Assembly: GCA_002914845.1 (NCBI GenBank)
Contig: JXTC01000038.1
Coordinates: 810,407 to 874,406 of the forward strand
Direction of reading: 5' to 3'
DNA from: Trema orientale
Taxonomy: Eukaryota > Streptophyta > Magnoliopsida > Rosales > Cannabaceae
DNA length: 64,000 nucleotides
Shown: piece after piece, positions 11,124 through 26,880 of the stretch
How the letters are laid out: every line of letters starts with the position of its first letter
How positions within the stretch are numbered: the first letter of the stretch is position 1
The notes under the pieces: generated by a model
What the model saw: only the letters and a program-made list of their open reading frames with translations
What the model was told of the DNA's origin: nothing
The model's database searches: none
Made by a program: the position numbers and the translations under genes

Positions 11124-12698
11124 AAATTATAGTTTGTTTTTTCATCCCTCTTTTTTAGATTGTTAAATCTGAACCTTTACTAATACTACTTAAATGCTCT
11201 TTTTTAATTATCATTTTACTTCTAATATTTTCTAAGAGACTTATTATCAACAAAATATGTGCTGCTAATTCCTGTTACTTTAATGTTCTATTATTCTAGT
11301 GCAAATTTATATTTTTTGGGTGTATTATTACGATCTTCTGTGTTTTATAATCAAATTTTGGTGTTTTATTACAACTATTTACCTGCTGTCTAACACTACA
11401 GTGTCTACTAGCATTATTACTATAATAGCCCTATTTATGTCATCAAAAATACATATTTATCCCTACTTTTGCTATCAATATTTACCTTTTCGCCCCTAAA
11501 AGCCACCTATGAAACCTGTATTCTCTTTCCCGCCATCTACAACCGATTGCTCATACCTGCTATAGGAGGTGATACGTGGCCCCATGATATATATTTTATC
11601 TTCAATTTTATTGGAACCCACAAATAGAGAGGGGCGTGACCTGTCCCTTTTTTTTTCGTAAACGGGACTAAATCCAGCGCGCGCAATTCAGTCAGCCCTC
11701 GAACAGTCGGAGCGTAGAGAAAAGTGTCCACTTCCATATCCCACTTGGAGATGTCGTACCAATAATACGAAATGTGTATGTGCATATAGATATAAAGAAT
11801 ATACATAACAGAAAATTAGAGAGAAAACAATTCATACTTCATTAATCTGATTTGAAATTTGTGCATCTAATATATGACGAAACATTCTTTTCACTAGCTA
11901 GTTCCTTTAGAAAAATAAGGTGCATGCATTACAGCTCGGGTTTTTTGGATAACTTAATTTGACTTATAAACAAATCGATGTATATTTTATGATCAAGTGG
12001 GATACTAGAGTCCAGATAGCTATTTTGTTTCGTGATGATCATCAAAGATTCAAAGAAAAAGACCATTTCAAATTTAACTGTGGAGTCTAAGATGTGTGTG
12101 TATATATATATATATATTTTTATATATAGGGATATATAATATACAACTCCTCTCTGTAATAATTATCCCTATAAATTTTTCTCAAGACATCGGACTATAT
12201 AGTAGAAGATTTATTATTTCATAGCGTGAAGTGTACCAATTGGTCCAAATCACCGACATATGTAAGTTCAAATACAAATTAATAAGATCATCAAAGTTTC
12301 TATTCTTATTATATATTCACCGGCACGTAACCACTAGCTTGGTGTATATATATAGTTAATTGTTGCTTTTATAAAGGTAAATGCACGTTTGTTATTAACT
12401 TATCATTGACTATAGTATCAGACCGAAAATCAACCTTCAAAGTTTGCTTCAATTGTTAAAAAAAAAAAGACTCAAACTATTAATTAAACCATGTATGGGA
12501 ATAAAACTCTAAATTTGATGATGGCACTGCGCGCGCCTCGAGATTATTTGGGTTGGAAATTTATACTAATTATGACATGAAAAAGGAGACAAAATTAGAT
12601 CCTGCATTTTCATGTAAATTTAGGATCTCGTTTGCTAGTGAAGCGTGTTGAATTGGATCAATAAACCCACAGTTTCACATATATATATATATGGGCAC
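11124..12698. other. Intergenic, AT-rich, with TA microsatellites
   Basis: No gene is supported. Short (TA)n runs occur around 12100-12120. The minus-strand frame at 11537-11806 has no recognisable domain and looks random. Confidence 0.4.
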
Positions 12699-12932
12699 CA
12701 ATTCAGTAGGTATTTTTTTTTTTTTTAATCTATACATAGGCATCATTTTGGCAAATGAAAATTTTTCTTACATATTTTTTATATTAAAAAATAAAAGAAA
12801 AAAATAACATTAATGATGCACATTTTTTTATACACTTCATTATAGCCGTTGGATCACTATTAGATGATAATCTAACAGCTAAAAAAAATACTTATATATA
12901 GGGGGGAAAAAAAAAAAAAACCTACTGGATTG
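12699..12932. mobile_element. MITE-like element with inverted ends
   Basis: The left end reads CAATTCAGTAGGTATTTTTT and the right end, reverse-complemented, reads CAATCCAGTAGGTTTTTTTT, giving terminal inverted repeats of about 14 bp that run into T/A tracts. The interior is AT-rich and non-coding, 234 bp in all. It lies in a (TA)n-rich setting, so a target duplication cannot be recognised. The superfamily is unknown. Confidence 0.5.
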
Positions 12933-13714
12933 TCAACTATATATATATAAATACACGTATATTCGTTCTGTAGGGTTTTGAAATCTTTGTTAATATGTAA
13001 ATCATTATATGAATGTTACCAAGATAATTGCTTATTCTTAGAAAAATTTTAGGGATAACTGCAAAAACATATCTTGAGAATTGGGTGTTCTGCAATTTAA
13101 GTCCTGAAATTTGGACTCTACAAAATAATATTTAGAGATTAAAAATTTCTGAAAATTAATACATTGGGTTGATTTTTTGAATAATTTTAACTGATAAAAT
13201 ACAATAATATCCTCAAAATTAATATAAATAATATAGATTAATACAGTTTTAATAAAGGATATTATTATTTTTTCATTCTTAATATTGGTCAAAAATTCTA
13301 TCCAAAATATTAATTTTCAGAAGATTATACTGTTAATAATTATATACATGTCATAATCATGCATGGCATTATAACTAATTAATTAGAAGTGACTAGTTTG
13401 TTGTGCATGGATATACTTTAACACACACTAGAAGTCAAACTAACTTTTGGAGGAAGCAAGGTAGGAAGGACAGTCTATCTTTTCTTTCTCTTACTTTTTT
13501 TTTTGTTTTTTGTTTTCCTCCATCAGTGGACTGTGGAAGATTCTCTTGTTAGTTTACTCTACAAATAATGATATAATATCTATTATCCAAATCAAACTCG
13601 TTCTGAATAAACCGCGTTTTCAGCGGCGCCAGCAAAGTTTGAATTTTGAGACACGTTGTACACTTATAGCCCATCAAAGTACTCTATCATGTCTTAATGC
13701 ATGATAAGCTTCCC

Positions 13715-13722
13715 TATATAAA
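13715..13722 (+). promoter_or_regulatory. TATA box of the peroxidase gene
   Basis: TATATAAA lies 82 bp before the ATG at 13804, followed by a CT- and A-rich leader. This is a typical plant core promoter arrangement. Confidence 0.65.
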
Positions 13723-13803
13723 CTTATAACATCTTCTATCTCATCACATAATCCATTCTCTCGAATATATATTCCTATACGTACAAATATATTTTCTGTG
13801 ATC

Positions 13804-16399
<2,596 letters not shown>

Positions 16400-16866
16400 T
16401 TATTATTATAATTAATTGATATTATTAATTAATTTCAGATCATCTATTACGTTATATAGTGATTACAACAATTATTGTTGATTTGATTATTAAGTTTGGT
16501 CTTGTGTGTCGCCGGGTCTATTATTGTGGTATCTAGATGATCTAGATATTGTACGCATGGAAGGGGGAAAAAAAGAAAAAGAAGCAATATCTCTTGGTCG
16601 TCGAGGATTTTTCTTTGGTCAATATTGTAAGATCAGAAGTGGAAGGGTACTTATAAGTATTCATTATATTTGAAATGTAATATATTGAAGAACTAATTAA
16701 TGTCCTGAATGATCTGAAGAAAGATCTAGGCATTATTATTATAATATTAATAAGCTCTGTAGCATATATAATGTGTTCATGATGATCATCTATGGTTTGC
16801 GAGTTAAGTGCTTTCAAAATTATGTAATTAGAATATTCATCTGATCAATAGCATATTTATAGAAGC
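16400..16866. other. Peroxidase 3' flank
   Basis: AT-rich sequence that should contain the 3' UTR. No separate gene is seen. The last five bases (GAAGC, 16862-16866) are the left target duplication of the solo LTR. Confidence 0.5.
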
Positions 16867-17459
16867 TGTGGGTGTTCTAACACCCCGTAATCAAGAATAC
16901 ACAAGAAAATAAACAACACGATATTAACGTAGTTCAGCTACAAATGGTAGCCTACGTTCATAGATCACCAAAATATATAAAACTAAGAAAAAGAACTATT
17001 TACGCTTCACAATTTCTGTTTACCTTAAAGCTCCAAATGCTCGTAATTATACATATATATATATCTCAATTTACACTAATCCGAAAACCCCAATAACCAA
17101 TAGTATTATACCCACTCTAAACTTTCACTAACTCGGAAACCCAATAAACTCTCTCGTAACATTGTTCTTCTCTAGCTCTCTCTTAATGGGTCTGTCTATG
17201 CCTCACGTTGGCTCTCATCAGATTAGAGCTGCCCATAAAAGTCTATTTGTAGAGAAAACAAAAGCTAGAAGTTTATTTCAATTAGGACTCTAAAACAAAC
17301 CCACAACTGATCTCTAGTACCTAGAATATTCCTACAAATATCCGATTAGTCCATCTAATAATAGAGTCCTAAGTTAGCCCAACTCCTCCTAATATGTATA
17401 GCACAACTAGATTAATCTCCTAGTTGTATTAGTCTTCAATGGGTCAACCATCCGTAACA
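16867..17459 (-). mobile_element. Solo LTR (Copia-like), 593 bp
   Basis: Bounded by a 5-bp direct repeat GAAGC at 16862-16866 and 17460-17464. The interval starts TGTGGG and ends GTAACA, so it has TG...CA ends. Read on the minus strand it begins TGTTACGGATGG and near its end carries AACGTAGGCTAC...GAACTACGTTAATATCGTG, the run typical of the 3' part of many plant Copia LTRs. No internal coding sequence, primer site or second LTR is present, so this is a solo LTR left by recombination between two LTRs. Confidence 0.8.
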
Positions 17460-17516
17460 GAAGCTCCATCGCAAATGAATTAAGTATACTACATGTAAAT
17501 ATAATGTTACATATAA

Positions 17517-17530
17517 GGGGGGGGGGGGGG
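17517..17530 (+). repeat. Run of 14 G
   Basis: An uninterrupted G14 tract in AT-rich DNA. It could reflect real slippage or an assembly artefact. Confidence 0.8.
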
Positions 17531-20500
17531 AACTTCTTCAGTTTTAGCTAAATTATACAATTCACCGTTAGTTTTAGTTTCTTTGCAGTTTATAAATAAA
17601 TTCACCCCGGCACGAGTCAAAACTGTTCAAAATCAAGACAAAAGAATAACCTTAGTTCAAAACTTAATTCTAACTATAATTAAAATAAAAATGAAAACCA
17701 ACAGAAAAGATAAACAAAAGAAAAAGCTAGTTTTACTTTTTGTTTTTCATTTTTTTTTGTATTTTGTATTTTTTTTTTAAGGTTTGACTAATGATATTTT
17801 TGTCATTTCTTATTGATATTAATTCAGAGGTACGTAAATGTGTTCATAAACTGAAATCCAACATGAGGATTTTGCTTTTTTTAGGTTGATAGTATAATTT
17901 AGACAGAAACTGATGTGAGATTTTCGTAATTATCCCATTTATGTAAAATCCTAATTTTTAAATGGGCAAAAGGGTAATTTTATAGTCAATGGCATTTTGG
18001 TAAATATTAATTTCAGAATATTAAAATCAAAATATTTGGAATATTAAAATCAGAGCTACAATTTTAAAAAATTGCATAAACCCCCCCCAAAAACATCTTC
18101 TCCTCACATGAAGGGCTTGAGAGAGAAAGAGTACCGAAATTTTAAAGCTTCGCCGCCAGCACACCGTAGCTCCGATCGCCTGACGCGCTAGCCCACCATC
18201 GTCCTTAGCCTCTGAGGAAGCCACGCCATCAAGTCTCACTGGATTTCGTCGACGGAGAACGGAGATCGGTCATCTTGAATTTCCCGGCAATCTTGAGGTT
18301 TTTCGGCCATCAGAGCTTCACTGGACCTCCTTTCGGAACACCGATGGTATAGTTGGACTCGTCTCGTCATTGCCGTCATTTTTCGACCGGTCTCATATAT
18401 CATCTCACCGCCGTTAAGACTTTGACAGTTTTAGTTGTTTACTAATATGGTTAAAAGGATTTATAATTATTTCGTTATGTAATTATTTTACCAGATGTAA
18501 TTATATGAGGTGATTTAAGGGTAAAAATTATGAAATATTACGGTTAGTAGAAGTTAAAATAGTATCCAAAAGTGTGTTAATTTTCGAATTGAAAATGTGG
18601 TATTTTTCTAATTTAGAATAAAAAGTGTTAGTTTTTGCAAATCAAAACAGTGTTGGGTTAGAAATCTGTTACTATTGAGATTTGGCTTTGGGCTGAGATT
18701 TGAAAAGTGTTATTTTTCTAAATATTTATGCAAAAATGACAATTTTACAAATAATTAACAAATTGATAATTTTTCAAATATTTTTGAAAGTGATATTTTC
18801 TTAAATAGTTCTGTAATAATGACACTTTCTGAAATATTTTTAGACAAGTAGTATTTTTGTAAATATTCAGCAAAGATGATTCAAAATATCTTGGAAAAAA
18901 GTGGATGTTTTTCAAATTAATTTCTAAAAAAGATATTTTTGCAATTCTCGGATTTAAAGCACGTTTATTGCTCGGGATCTTGAAATTGAATTCTGATTTC
19001 AAATTTAGATTTAGTGAGATCAAGCAACAAGTTTTAATATATAATATCGCTATATTTCGAAGTGGCACAAATTCTGAAGCTCGTGAATAGTGTCATTTTG
19101 CGTAACACGGGGTTCTAGGACCCACTTTTGACAAATTAAATATCTAACCTAATAATTTTGGGTGCTCTGAATTCAGTGGTGACCTCCATTTCTCAATTCG
19201 AGGCTTCATTGGAAAAGTTACTTTTTCAAGTGAGCTTACCGAAATCCTGAAACAACTGTTCGAGTATTCAAGTGACCAACGAGAGTTTTCTTCAAGCGTC
19301 GTTAGCTTGGTACAGCTGCCATATATGGGTAGGGGTTCAATTAGCTAGTTTTATACTTGTTTTGATTTTTATAATTACATTATAAGTGATTTATGAAAAA
19401 TCATGAATTTTACGATGACTGATAAATTATTGAAGCACATTGGATTATACTGGGATTGGACTATGTGGAATTTTATACATATTTTTAAATTGTGATTATG
19501 GGGTAATACAACAGTGTGTTGCCCATGTTGTAGTAAATCCCAGAATAGTGCCATGTGGTATTTTTAAAGCATTATTTAGTGAATATTTTGTATGGTTATT
19601 ATATATCATGTTATATGTTGTACATACCATAGAATCACAAACTTGAGTTCCATTATTATATCATGGTAGTTTAGATCACTGGCGAGTTACTGCAGTGCTA
19701 GGTGAAAGACCTAGGACCCTGCGCAGATTTTTGGCAGACATACCTCCGGGTAGTATTATAATACTGGGTACCTCTAGTATGATGTATTATAGAGCCATGA
19801 TGGGAGGATGAGAGCTCACTCATTTACATTGGTTAATGTATGATATGTACAATCATGTGTTTCTGATTTTAGTTTTGAATATACGATTATTCTGGATATC
19901 AAATATTTTATAAATTTGGTGTAGATTTTAGAAAATATATTAACTATGCAGGTTTAGTAAAAATTACACCCATTCAAAAGGATAATTGAATTTCTACTGA
20001 GCATGTGAGTGCTCACCCCCTACTTCTCCCACTTTCTGATTTTGGACTACCTGAAGTAGTCGTCTTGATGGATAGACAAGTTGTGCAGCTTGTGTATGAA
20101 ATTCTATTCTTAATTCCTGGTAGGTTTTCATACTCTGTTATCTTTCTTGTCTTATTCAATTATATAGCCAAGATTAGTGAATCTACTAAGTGAATGTATG
20201 AGGATGGTTTTGTTGTTAATTTGAAAACTTGAAACTACAAATAATTTAATGTAAATTATTTTGGACTTTGGATTAAAGTTTTTAATTGAACTTAGTTTCT
20301 TAAAATCCATGAATTATTTATGAGTTTCTAAATGAATTAATCACAAGCTTTCTTAAACTTTAATGGGTATTTTTTTTAAGTAATTAAAACTACTAGAAAT
20401 TTTAACGGTTGCTGAATTTATAATGATTTGAAGAGCAAAATGAAATTATTTAATACTTGATTTCCTATGAATTTCATAAACTAATATTTAATTATTCTCT

Positions 20501-22950
20501 CACTTAAAATTACTAAAAGTCACGGCTTTAGATTTTTAGTCATGACAATATATATGTATGTATTGTACTATAGCAAAGACGTTGTTATAGCTAGTAAAAG
20601 GTTTTACATTATGATTTTCTAAGAAACGAAGCTTAAATGCTAAATTCGTGTCTAATCAAATTAATTGTACGTGTTATATCAATGACATAAATATAAACAT
20701 TTCATATTTATTTTTGGCTGTAGAATTTATCTATTAACGAAAAAAATTAAAAGTCAACTTTGGATTTTCGGTTTTTCAAGGGAAAAAAAAAACTAAACCA
20801 AACCAAACCAAACTAAAACAAAAAAAAATTGACATAAGGCAATCCCTATTTTGGTATTATTGGATACTTTTTTGGGGATTATATTGATATCCCTAACTAA
20901 TATTTAGGCACACCTTGATCTTTTCTATAGAAAAACTAAAAAGGATATATTAATTAAGTCTATTAAAATATAATGACAAAATATCCTACTATTCTGAGGC
21001 ACCCCATCTCTAGAGATATTCTTACACTTCTTTGATCTCTGTTTCATCTTATCAAACAATCTTCCATCTTCACCTCAAACTATTTTAGAATATTTATCTC
21101 TTCTCCATAAATCATTGTAAAGAAAAAAAAGAACCTCTCCAGCGTAACTCCTTTGTTTTGGCTTTAACATTTTTCTTTACCTTCACAGTTTATTATTATT
21201 TTTTTCTAATTTCACTTTACCAAAATAATTGAGGAAGATATGTTGGAGTAAAGTACAAACTGTTGAGGAGAAAAAAAAATATCGTGTTGCTATAAGTACC
21301 TCGGTATTTTGCTAGTAATTTTAATGTTGTCACTTAAATTTATTTTGAAATAAATAGATCAAATTTTAGCTTGTATAATTTTTTTCAATATTGTTCTGAT
21401 AACATCTAAAAGAAAAAATTATTTTGATAGTGATTGAAGAAGCTTGAGAGAGAAAGGTGCCTTGGGAGTGCACTGTTGAGTGGACGGAAAGTGTCTTTTA
21501 GTTTTATAATTTTAGCAAATTGTTCTAATTGGTAATTTTACCATTAAAATGGGTGCCTTTATATCTTTATGCTATAATGTAATAGGTCTAGAATTAATTG
21601 GACCAATATATGAGTAATAGTCTATTCTACTAAAGGCCCATTACTGAACTATTAAACTAAATTACATATTATAAAAACCCGTTAACAATTAAAAAAGTGG
21701 ATATATGTTCTCATGAAATTATCAATAAATATTAGGGCTAGGTAAAATTTTCGTTTTGTCAATCTAATTATTTTAATACTTATTACCTCACATACGTTTA
21801 ATGAATAATTTGACTTTATCAAAAAAGTCATAATTCAATAAACTTTTATATTATAAATAAATAAAATGATATTAAGTCCTTAACTAGAAGACTTCATGAT
21901 TTTCCACGTCCATAGATATATATTCTCCGTATCCATAAGATTATATTACCAAGCTATTAAAAACAAACTATATCTTTTAGGTCATACTTATTAATAGCCC
22001 AAATAATACATTTTGTAAATATGCATTCATTGTTTATTTTATAATTAAAATAGATATCCTTAATTATACTTGTATGAATGTATGATTTTATAAACAAATC
22101 TTAACAAAATCATATTTCACTTGGTGTTGTATAGTACATCTAACATATACTAAGATTTTTATTCAAAGTCAATACTTTGGTAGTTTTAGACTCATTACTT
22201 CCAATTGAAACAGAAAGCAATATTTTTTTCACATAAAGTGCTCAACTTTAATCTTTAATATTGTAAACTACTTAATTTTGACTACTAAAAAAGTTATGTC
22301 TATCATAACTTTTCTATATAAATAGTTTTTTATTATCTTTTAGTCCAGTCTTAGGATTAACTTTTGATATAGATAATTTTATATTATAAATACTGTATGA
22401 AATAGATAAAATAAAAATATCTTTATTAAAATTATTTTTACATGAAGAGCAATGCTTTCAGGGAATTATTCCTAATAGTGCTACACATGTGTTTTTTTTT
22501 TAAATGATATAATATTTTTTTAATGATATAATATGAAAATCCAAATTGATGGGTCTTTGCCTCTCTCTCTCTCTCCGAACTTTCTCTCTCTAAAGCCCAC
22601 TCAATTTTGGTTCGCCTTAGCCCTAGCCGACATTAACCTCACCGAAGTTTCACACCCTTAGATTCGACAGAAATATTACATACAGGCTCTATAACTATAA
22701 TAACCTCCATGTTGATAATGATTAAAAATATTATTTTATAAAAAATTTCCAATAACAAAGCCAATTAAAACACGTAATAATTTTTTTTAACACATAAATT
22801 TTACATAACATAATCATAGAGATGATAATAACTTTCTAACTTAAGAACACAACCATTTAAAATCCTTTTTCACAAACGTTCCAATTGTTCACAATTTAAT
22901 TCTACAAAACAAATTCCAAAAACCCAGATAACAGAGTTTGAACCACTATC
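17531..22950. other. Gene-free, repeat-derived region
   Basis: No coding frame of substance. A GC-richer island (about 18090-18420) resembles a promoter or leader of a transposable element. Around 18590-18910 short degenerate units of the form TATTTTTCTAAATATTT...GCAAAAATGAC recur. A further moderately GC-rich block lies at 19130-20060. None has clear ends. A long non-autonomous retroelement remnant is the most likely origin, but this is inference. Confidence 0.4.
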
Positions 22951-23191
22951 AAAATATTTTCGTTTTTCCATGGTCAGGCCATGTGTATATCACACGCTGA
23001 CTGGTCTGCTCTTCACTGGCTAATCTTGTTCTTTCCTTTACCTACATCATAGAGTAACTACATAAGCAAAACACTTAGTAAGGTAGGACAAGTTGTACTC
23101 CAAACTCTAAAATAGCCAAACAATAACAAAATTTAACACGACATCCACATTACACAATAAAGTTATAAAAACAAGCATAACGAGTAATTGG

Positions 23192-23575
23192 GTGACTCAT
23201 CATAAGCATCGCCAGTCTAGCTCGATAGTGACTCATCACAAGCATCTCTAGAGTTTACATGTAACAACTTATCATAAATATTGTTACTAAATTATATTAG
23301 TGACTCATCACAAGCATCACTAAAACGTGTACGTAACGACTTATCACAAGTATTGTTTACTTAATTATATTAGTGACTCATCATAAGCATCACTAAAAAA
23401 TGTACGTAATGACTTATCATAAGTATTATTTACTTAATTACATTAGTGACTCGTCATAAGCATCACTAAAAGTGTACGTAATGTCTCATCACAAGCATGT
23501 TTACTTAATTATATTAGTGACTCATCACAAGTATCACTAAAATTGTATATTCACCACAAGTATCATTAGGTAAGT
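23192..23575 (+). repeat. 36/72-bp minisatellite
   Basis: GTGACTCATCA(C/T)AAGCATC recurs at 23192, 23228, 23300, 23373, 23446 and 23517. The spacing is 36 once, then 71-73. Within each 72-bp unit a diverged half-copy, GACTTATCACAAGTATTG, is present, so the array is built of dimers of a ~36-bp monomer. It is non-coding. Confidence 0.85.
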
Positions 23576-25020
23576 GCATATATGTGCATTTGCATAAGTG
23601 CTTTACTATGTGCTAATACAACATCTTAGCAGCACAAAAATCAACCTAGTATATAAAATAAGCAAAGCACAATAAAATATATTTCTAGCAAATTTCTATA
23701 CCATTTGTTACTCAAAGCTGTACACAAACAACTACACTTACTTGAAAATAGTCTACCTCAAGCTTTAGCAAAATAGCTTATACCAAAATCTCACGCACAA
23801 ACGTTCTTACTGTAACACAATATATGGACAAGATTAATTGGAGCTTTTCCCTAATTATAAGTTTCTACTTAATTTTAATATTAATACTATTATAATTAAT
23901 CACGTAACTTATCTCAGCCTTAAATTATAGAATGCAACTTGATTTAAGCCATTGCTCTCAAATATGGCATTCGAGGTGTACCAGGGGTTGAAACACAGTC
24001 AAACTATAGTGGAAAAAAAAAGTAAAAATGATTATTTTCTGGATCTGAAAAAGTTTGGTCGACTAGGGTAACAACCTTAGAAGCTAGCCTCTATTCAACG
24101 CGTTGATTAAATCATCTGGTTGACCAAAAATAACTCCAGAGACGAGACTTTGTTTTGCTAACAACAACGAAAATACATTTTAGAAACTTTGCAGAAAATC
24201 AAATTCTTAAGGAAAGAGCTAGATGTCTACTATAACACACTAAAATTTGAGCTCATTTGGATAAGTTTAACGGTACAGAATACCCAAAATATAGAAACTA
24301 CTCAGTGAAAAACTAGAAATTCCAGATTCTGATTTTTTTGTAAAAACTCCAAATCAAACTATCTAAACAGACCAAAAATATATTTTACAAGCTTTATAAC
24401 AATATAAGGACTGAGAGAACCTTAGAACACTAATCTATAACAGTTACTATGAATACTCATATGAATATCAACCATGCAAACTAAAAAGTATTCTAAAACA
24501 AAGAACAATTTGGTTTTAAACTTTGAGAGAAATCAAACTTTAATTTTTTAACTCACAAAATAGGTGTCACAAATATATTTTCCTATGGCATAACTATCCC
24601 CGACGTGTTCCAAGGCTAAGGTAAAACTAACCTCAGTTTTTGCAAGATAGTCCTTGCTTTGAAAATTATTTTAATTATGACCTTGCAATCTTTATAATTT
24701 TTCCATACTTTAAATATTCTTATCAAGTATACTCCCAACACCCTAGAACCCATAATTGTTAATGAAAATAAAATTTAATTACCAATACTAAGCTCCAATT
24801 TAATTTATACAACAATAAATTCACGGAATTAACCTCGTGAATTATGTGCGTAAGATTTAACAATATATTACAATATCCATTGTATTACTCATTTCAACAC
24901 TAAAGTTCACAAAATAAACATATTGTAGCTATTCACAAAATTAGAGCATTATAATAACCTCGTTTTCTTTCAATGCGATTCGCTGAAGATGGCATTGGCC
25001 GAGGCTCTAGTAGCTCTGTA
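23576..25020. other. Gene-free, AT-rich
   Basis: No frame, RNA gene or bounded repeat that I can support. It may belong to the same repeat-derived block as the minisatellite. Confidence 0.4.
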
Positions 25021-25025
25021 ATTAG

Positions 25026-25412
25026 TAATGGAGCCAGGAATTTATTTTAGGGGGTATACACTAAAAATATTTTAGCTAATTCTAGAACACATTATTTAAC
25101 ATAAACTAATATAAAACTAAAAAATATATATAAAGTGAGTCCAAAGAAAAAGTATCTACATTAAGGGTAAAATTAAGTATGTCAAAATAATATGAATAAA
25201 GTTCAAACAAAACAAAGAATGAGTGATTATATGAGGGGCATTATTGAATTTTTCTTATAAAATTTGGGGGCAAAAACCTATAACTATAAAAGTCTAGGGG
25301 GGCAAATAAATGATAAAATTGAAATTTTCAAATAAAAAAGAGTAAAAAATACAATTTTCAAGAAAGTGAGAGGGGCCATTGCGCCCACTGAACCTGTGCT
25401 GGCTCCGTGTCC
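25026..25412. mobile_element. Possible small DNA-element remnant
   Basis: The left end carries ATGGAGCCAGGAAT and the right end, reverse-complemented, reads ACGGAGCCAGCACAGG, giving short inverted ends with a GGAGCCAG core. The interior has A-rich and GGGGGC-type runs and no coding frame. No target duplication was recognised. Similar GGAGCCAG-ended fragments are widespread in plants; the class is uncertain. Confidence 0.35.
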
Positions 25413-26577
25413 ATGGTTGTCTGTAATTCTTTTTCTATAGTTACCGATCTTACTAAAGACTAAGATTCTTTTAGTGGTAATTGAAGATATTAATTTTAGT
25501 TTTGTTCTTTCTAATGAAAGTATGGATAAAGGAGAATGTTGAAAACTGACGATAGATACTTGTTATTTTTATTGATTATATGGTTTTAATTTTATACAAA
25601 TAAGGTGCAATAGATAAATATAACAATATCTACTAATTAATTTAAACTTTATAAGATAAATCTAGAAATTTTACTCTTGGTAATGCTTTAATCTTCAACA
25701 AATTGTCTTCAAAATTATGCAGGAATAGTTGGAACTGCTGGAATCACTGATATCTAAACTATTGGAGAAGATATCAAAACATTAGGAACTGACAATTTAT
25801 TATGTTGGGCTGAAGTTTAGTGGGCTTTATAGGCTTTATTACTTTCTTTTTCTCACATTTTTGCTCTCTCTATGTAACTAGAATTTCTAATGTGGGTTAA
25901 AGTTAAATCAAATATTATCATTCCAATTCTGACATATCTATTGTAGTTCAAATGTGAAGTAAAGTGCTTTCATGGCATCGATTTTATTTGAGCCCATATT
26001 AAAAAGGTTTGAATTAATTAACTAATGAGAAAAGATAGAAACCTAATGAGTTGAACTAGAAGAACGTATTAAGTATTTTTCTCGGGTATTTTTACTTTTG
26101 GATGTGTATAAGTTGAACTTTTATTAGGAATTATTTCAGTATTAAGTTTTTTCATGATCTTCAAGGGAGTATATTGATTATTGTATTCATAATAATTGAA
26201 ATCAATTTAGCTTGATACTATATGATCATATTGTAATGAGCTAAATATGAATATATTATCCAGTTGGTGGCTTTCTGTGGTTTGAAATTAGATAGATTTG
26301 GCCAAGGTTTTCTTCCAAATTTTATTTTTGAAGGAGACAATCAATCAACTGCTAAATTAGTTTGGCTTTTTTGTTTTAGGTTATACCCTTAGAAAGAACA
26401 TGTGCGTTTATCGTGGTGTTTTCACGATTGTTTTAGATAAAAATAGGCCCAAGAACTAACAAGTGACAAAAACCAATAATTTGGGGATCTAAATGCTATA
26501 AAAATAAGTTTTTGAGATCTAAGTGATACATCGAGAAAAATTTGGGAACCTCGGGTGATATTAATCTATAGTTTAAT
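25413..26577. other. Intergenic before the Copia element
   Basis: AT-rich sequence with no supported gene. It ends at the left target duplication GACTA (26578-26582). Confidence 0.45.
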
Positions 26578-26582
26578 GACTA

Positions 26583-26744
26583 TATTATGACTTGTATATA
26601 TTTAACTTAGTAGGAGAATTAGTTAGTTATTAATATTTTGTTAATTTATTAAATAATTGGTTAGGCAGTTGCTGAGCTATTGCATAGTTGTCAACAGCTG
26701 TCAAGTGAAGAAGATTCTTTTACAATCATATATTTAGTGTAATA
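26583..26744 (+). repeat. 5' LTR (162 bp, internally deleted)
   Basis: Matches 31319-31544 but lacks 64 bp, the equivalent of 31444-31507. The missing part holds the TATGTATATAC and TATATATC runs, the best TATA candidates in the LTR. The junction is at about 26707, next to a shared GTG. Confidence 0.9.
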
Positions 26745-26756
26745 TGGTATCAGAGT
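26745..26756 (+). promoter_or_regulatory. Primer binding site for initiator tRNA-Met
   Basis: TGGTATCAGAGT directly follows the 5' LTR. It matches the well-known plant Copia primer site TGGTATCAGAGC except at the last base. Confidence 0.9.
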
Positions 26757-26880
26757 AGGTTAGCTCAAATCCCTAAGCTCCATTGTTGAATCTTCTTCAT
26801 TTCATTGCTGAAAGCTCACTTAGAAATTATTTCTTCCTCAATTAAGCTCTATTTTTTCTCGATTGGGTATTCTGTTCACC

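Noticed and set aside
18745-19090. Opposed open frames of 107 and 61 codons
   Set aside because: They fall in degenerate AT-rich short repeats; amino-acid composition is that of random AT-rich sequence.
23192-23575. CRISPR-like or coding repeat
   Set aside because: Half-units are related to each other, there are no unique spacers, and stops occur in all frames.
18100-24990. A pair of inverted large non-autonomous retroelements
   Set aside because: Both halves look repeat-derived, but I could not find matching ends or convincing shared sequence between them by eye.
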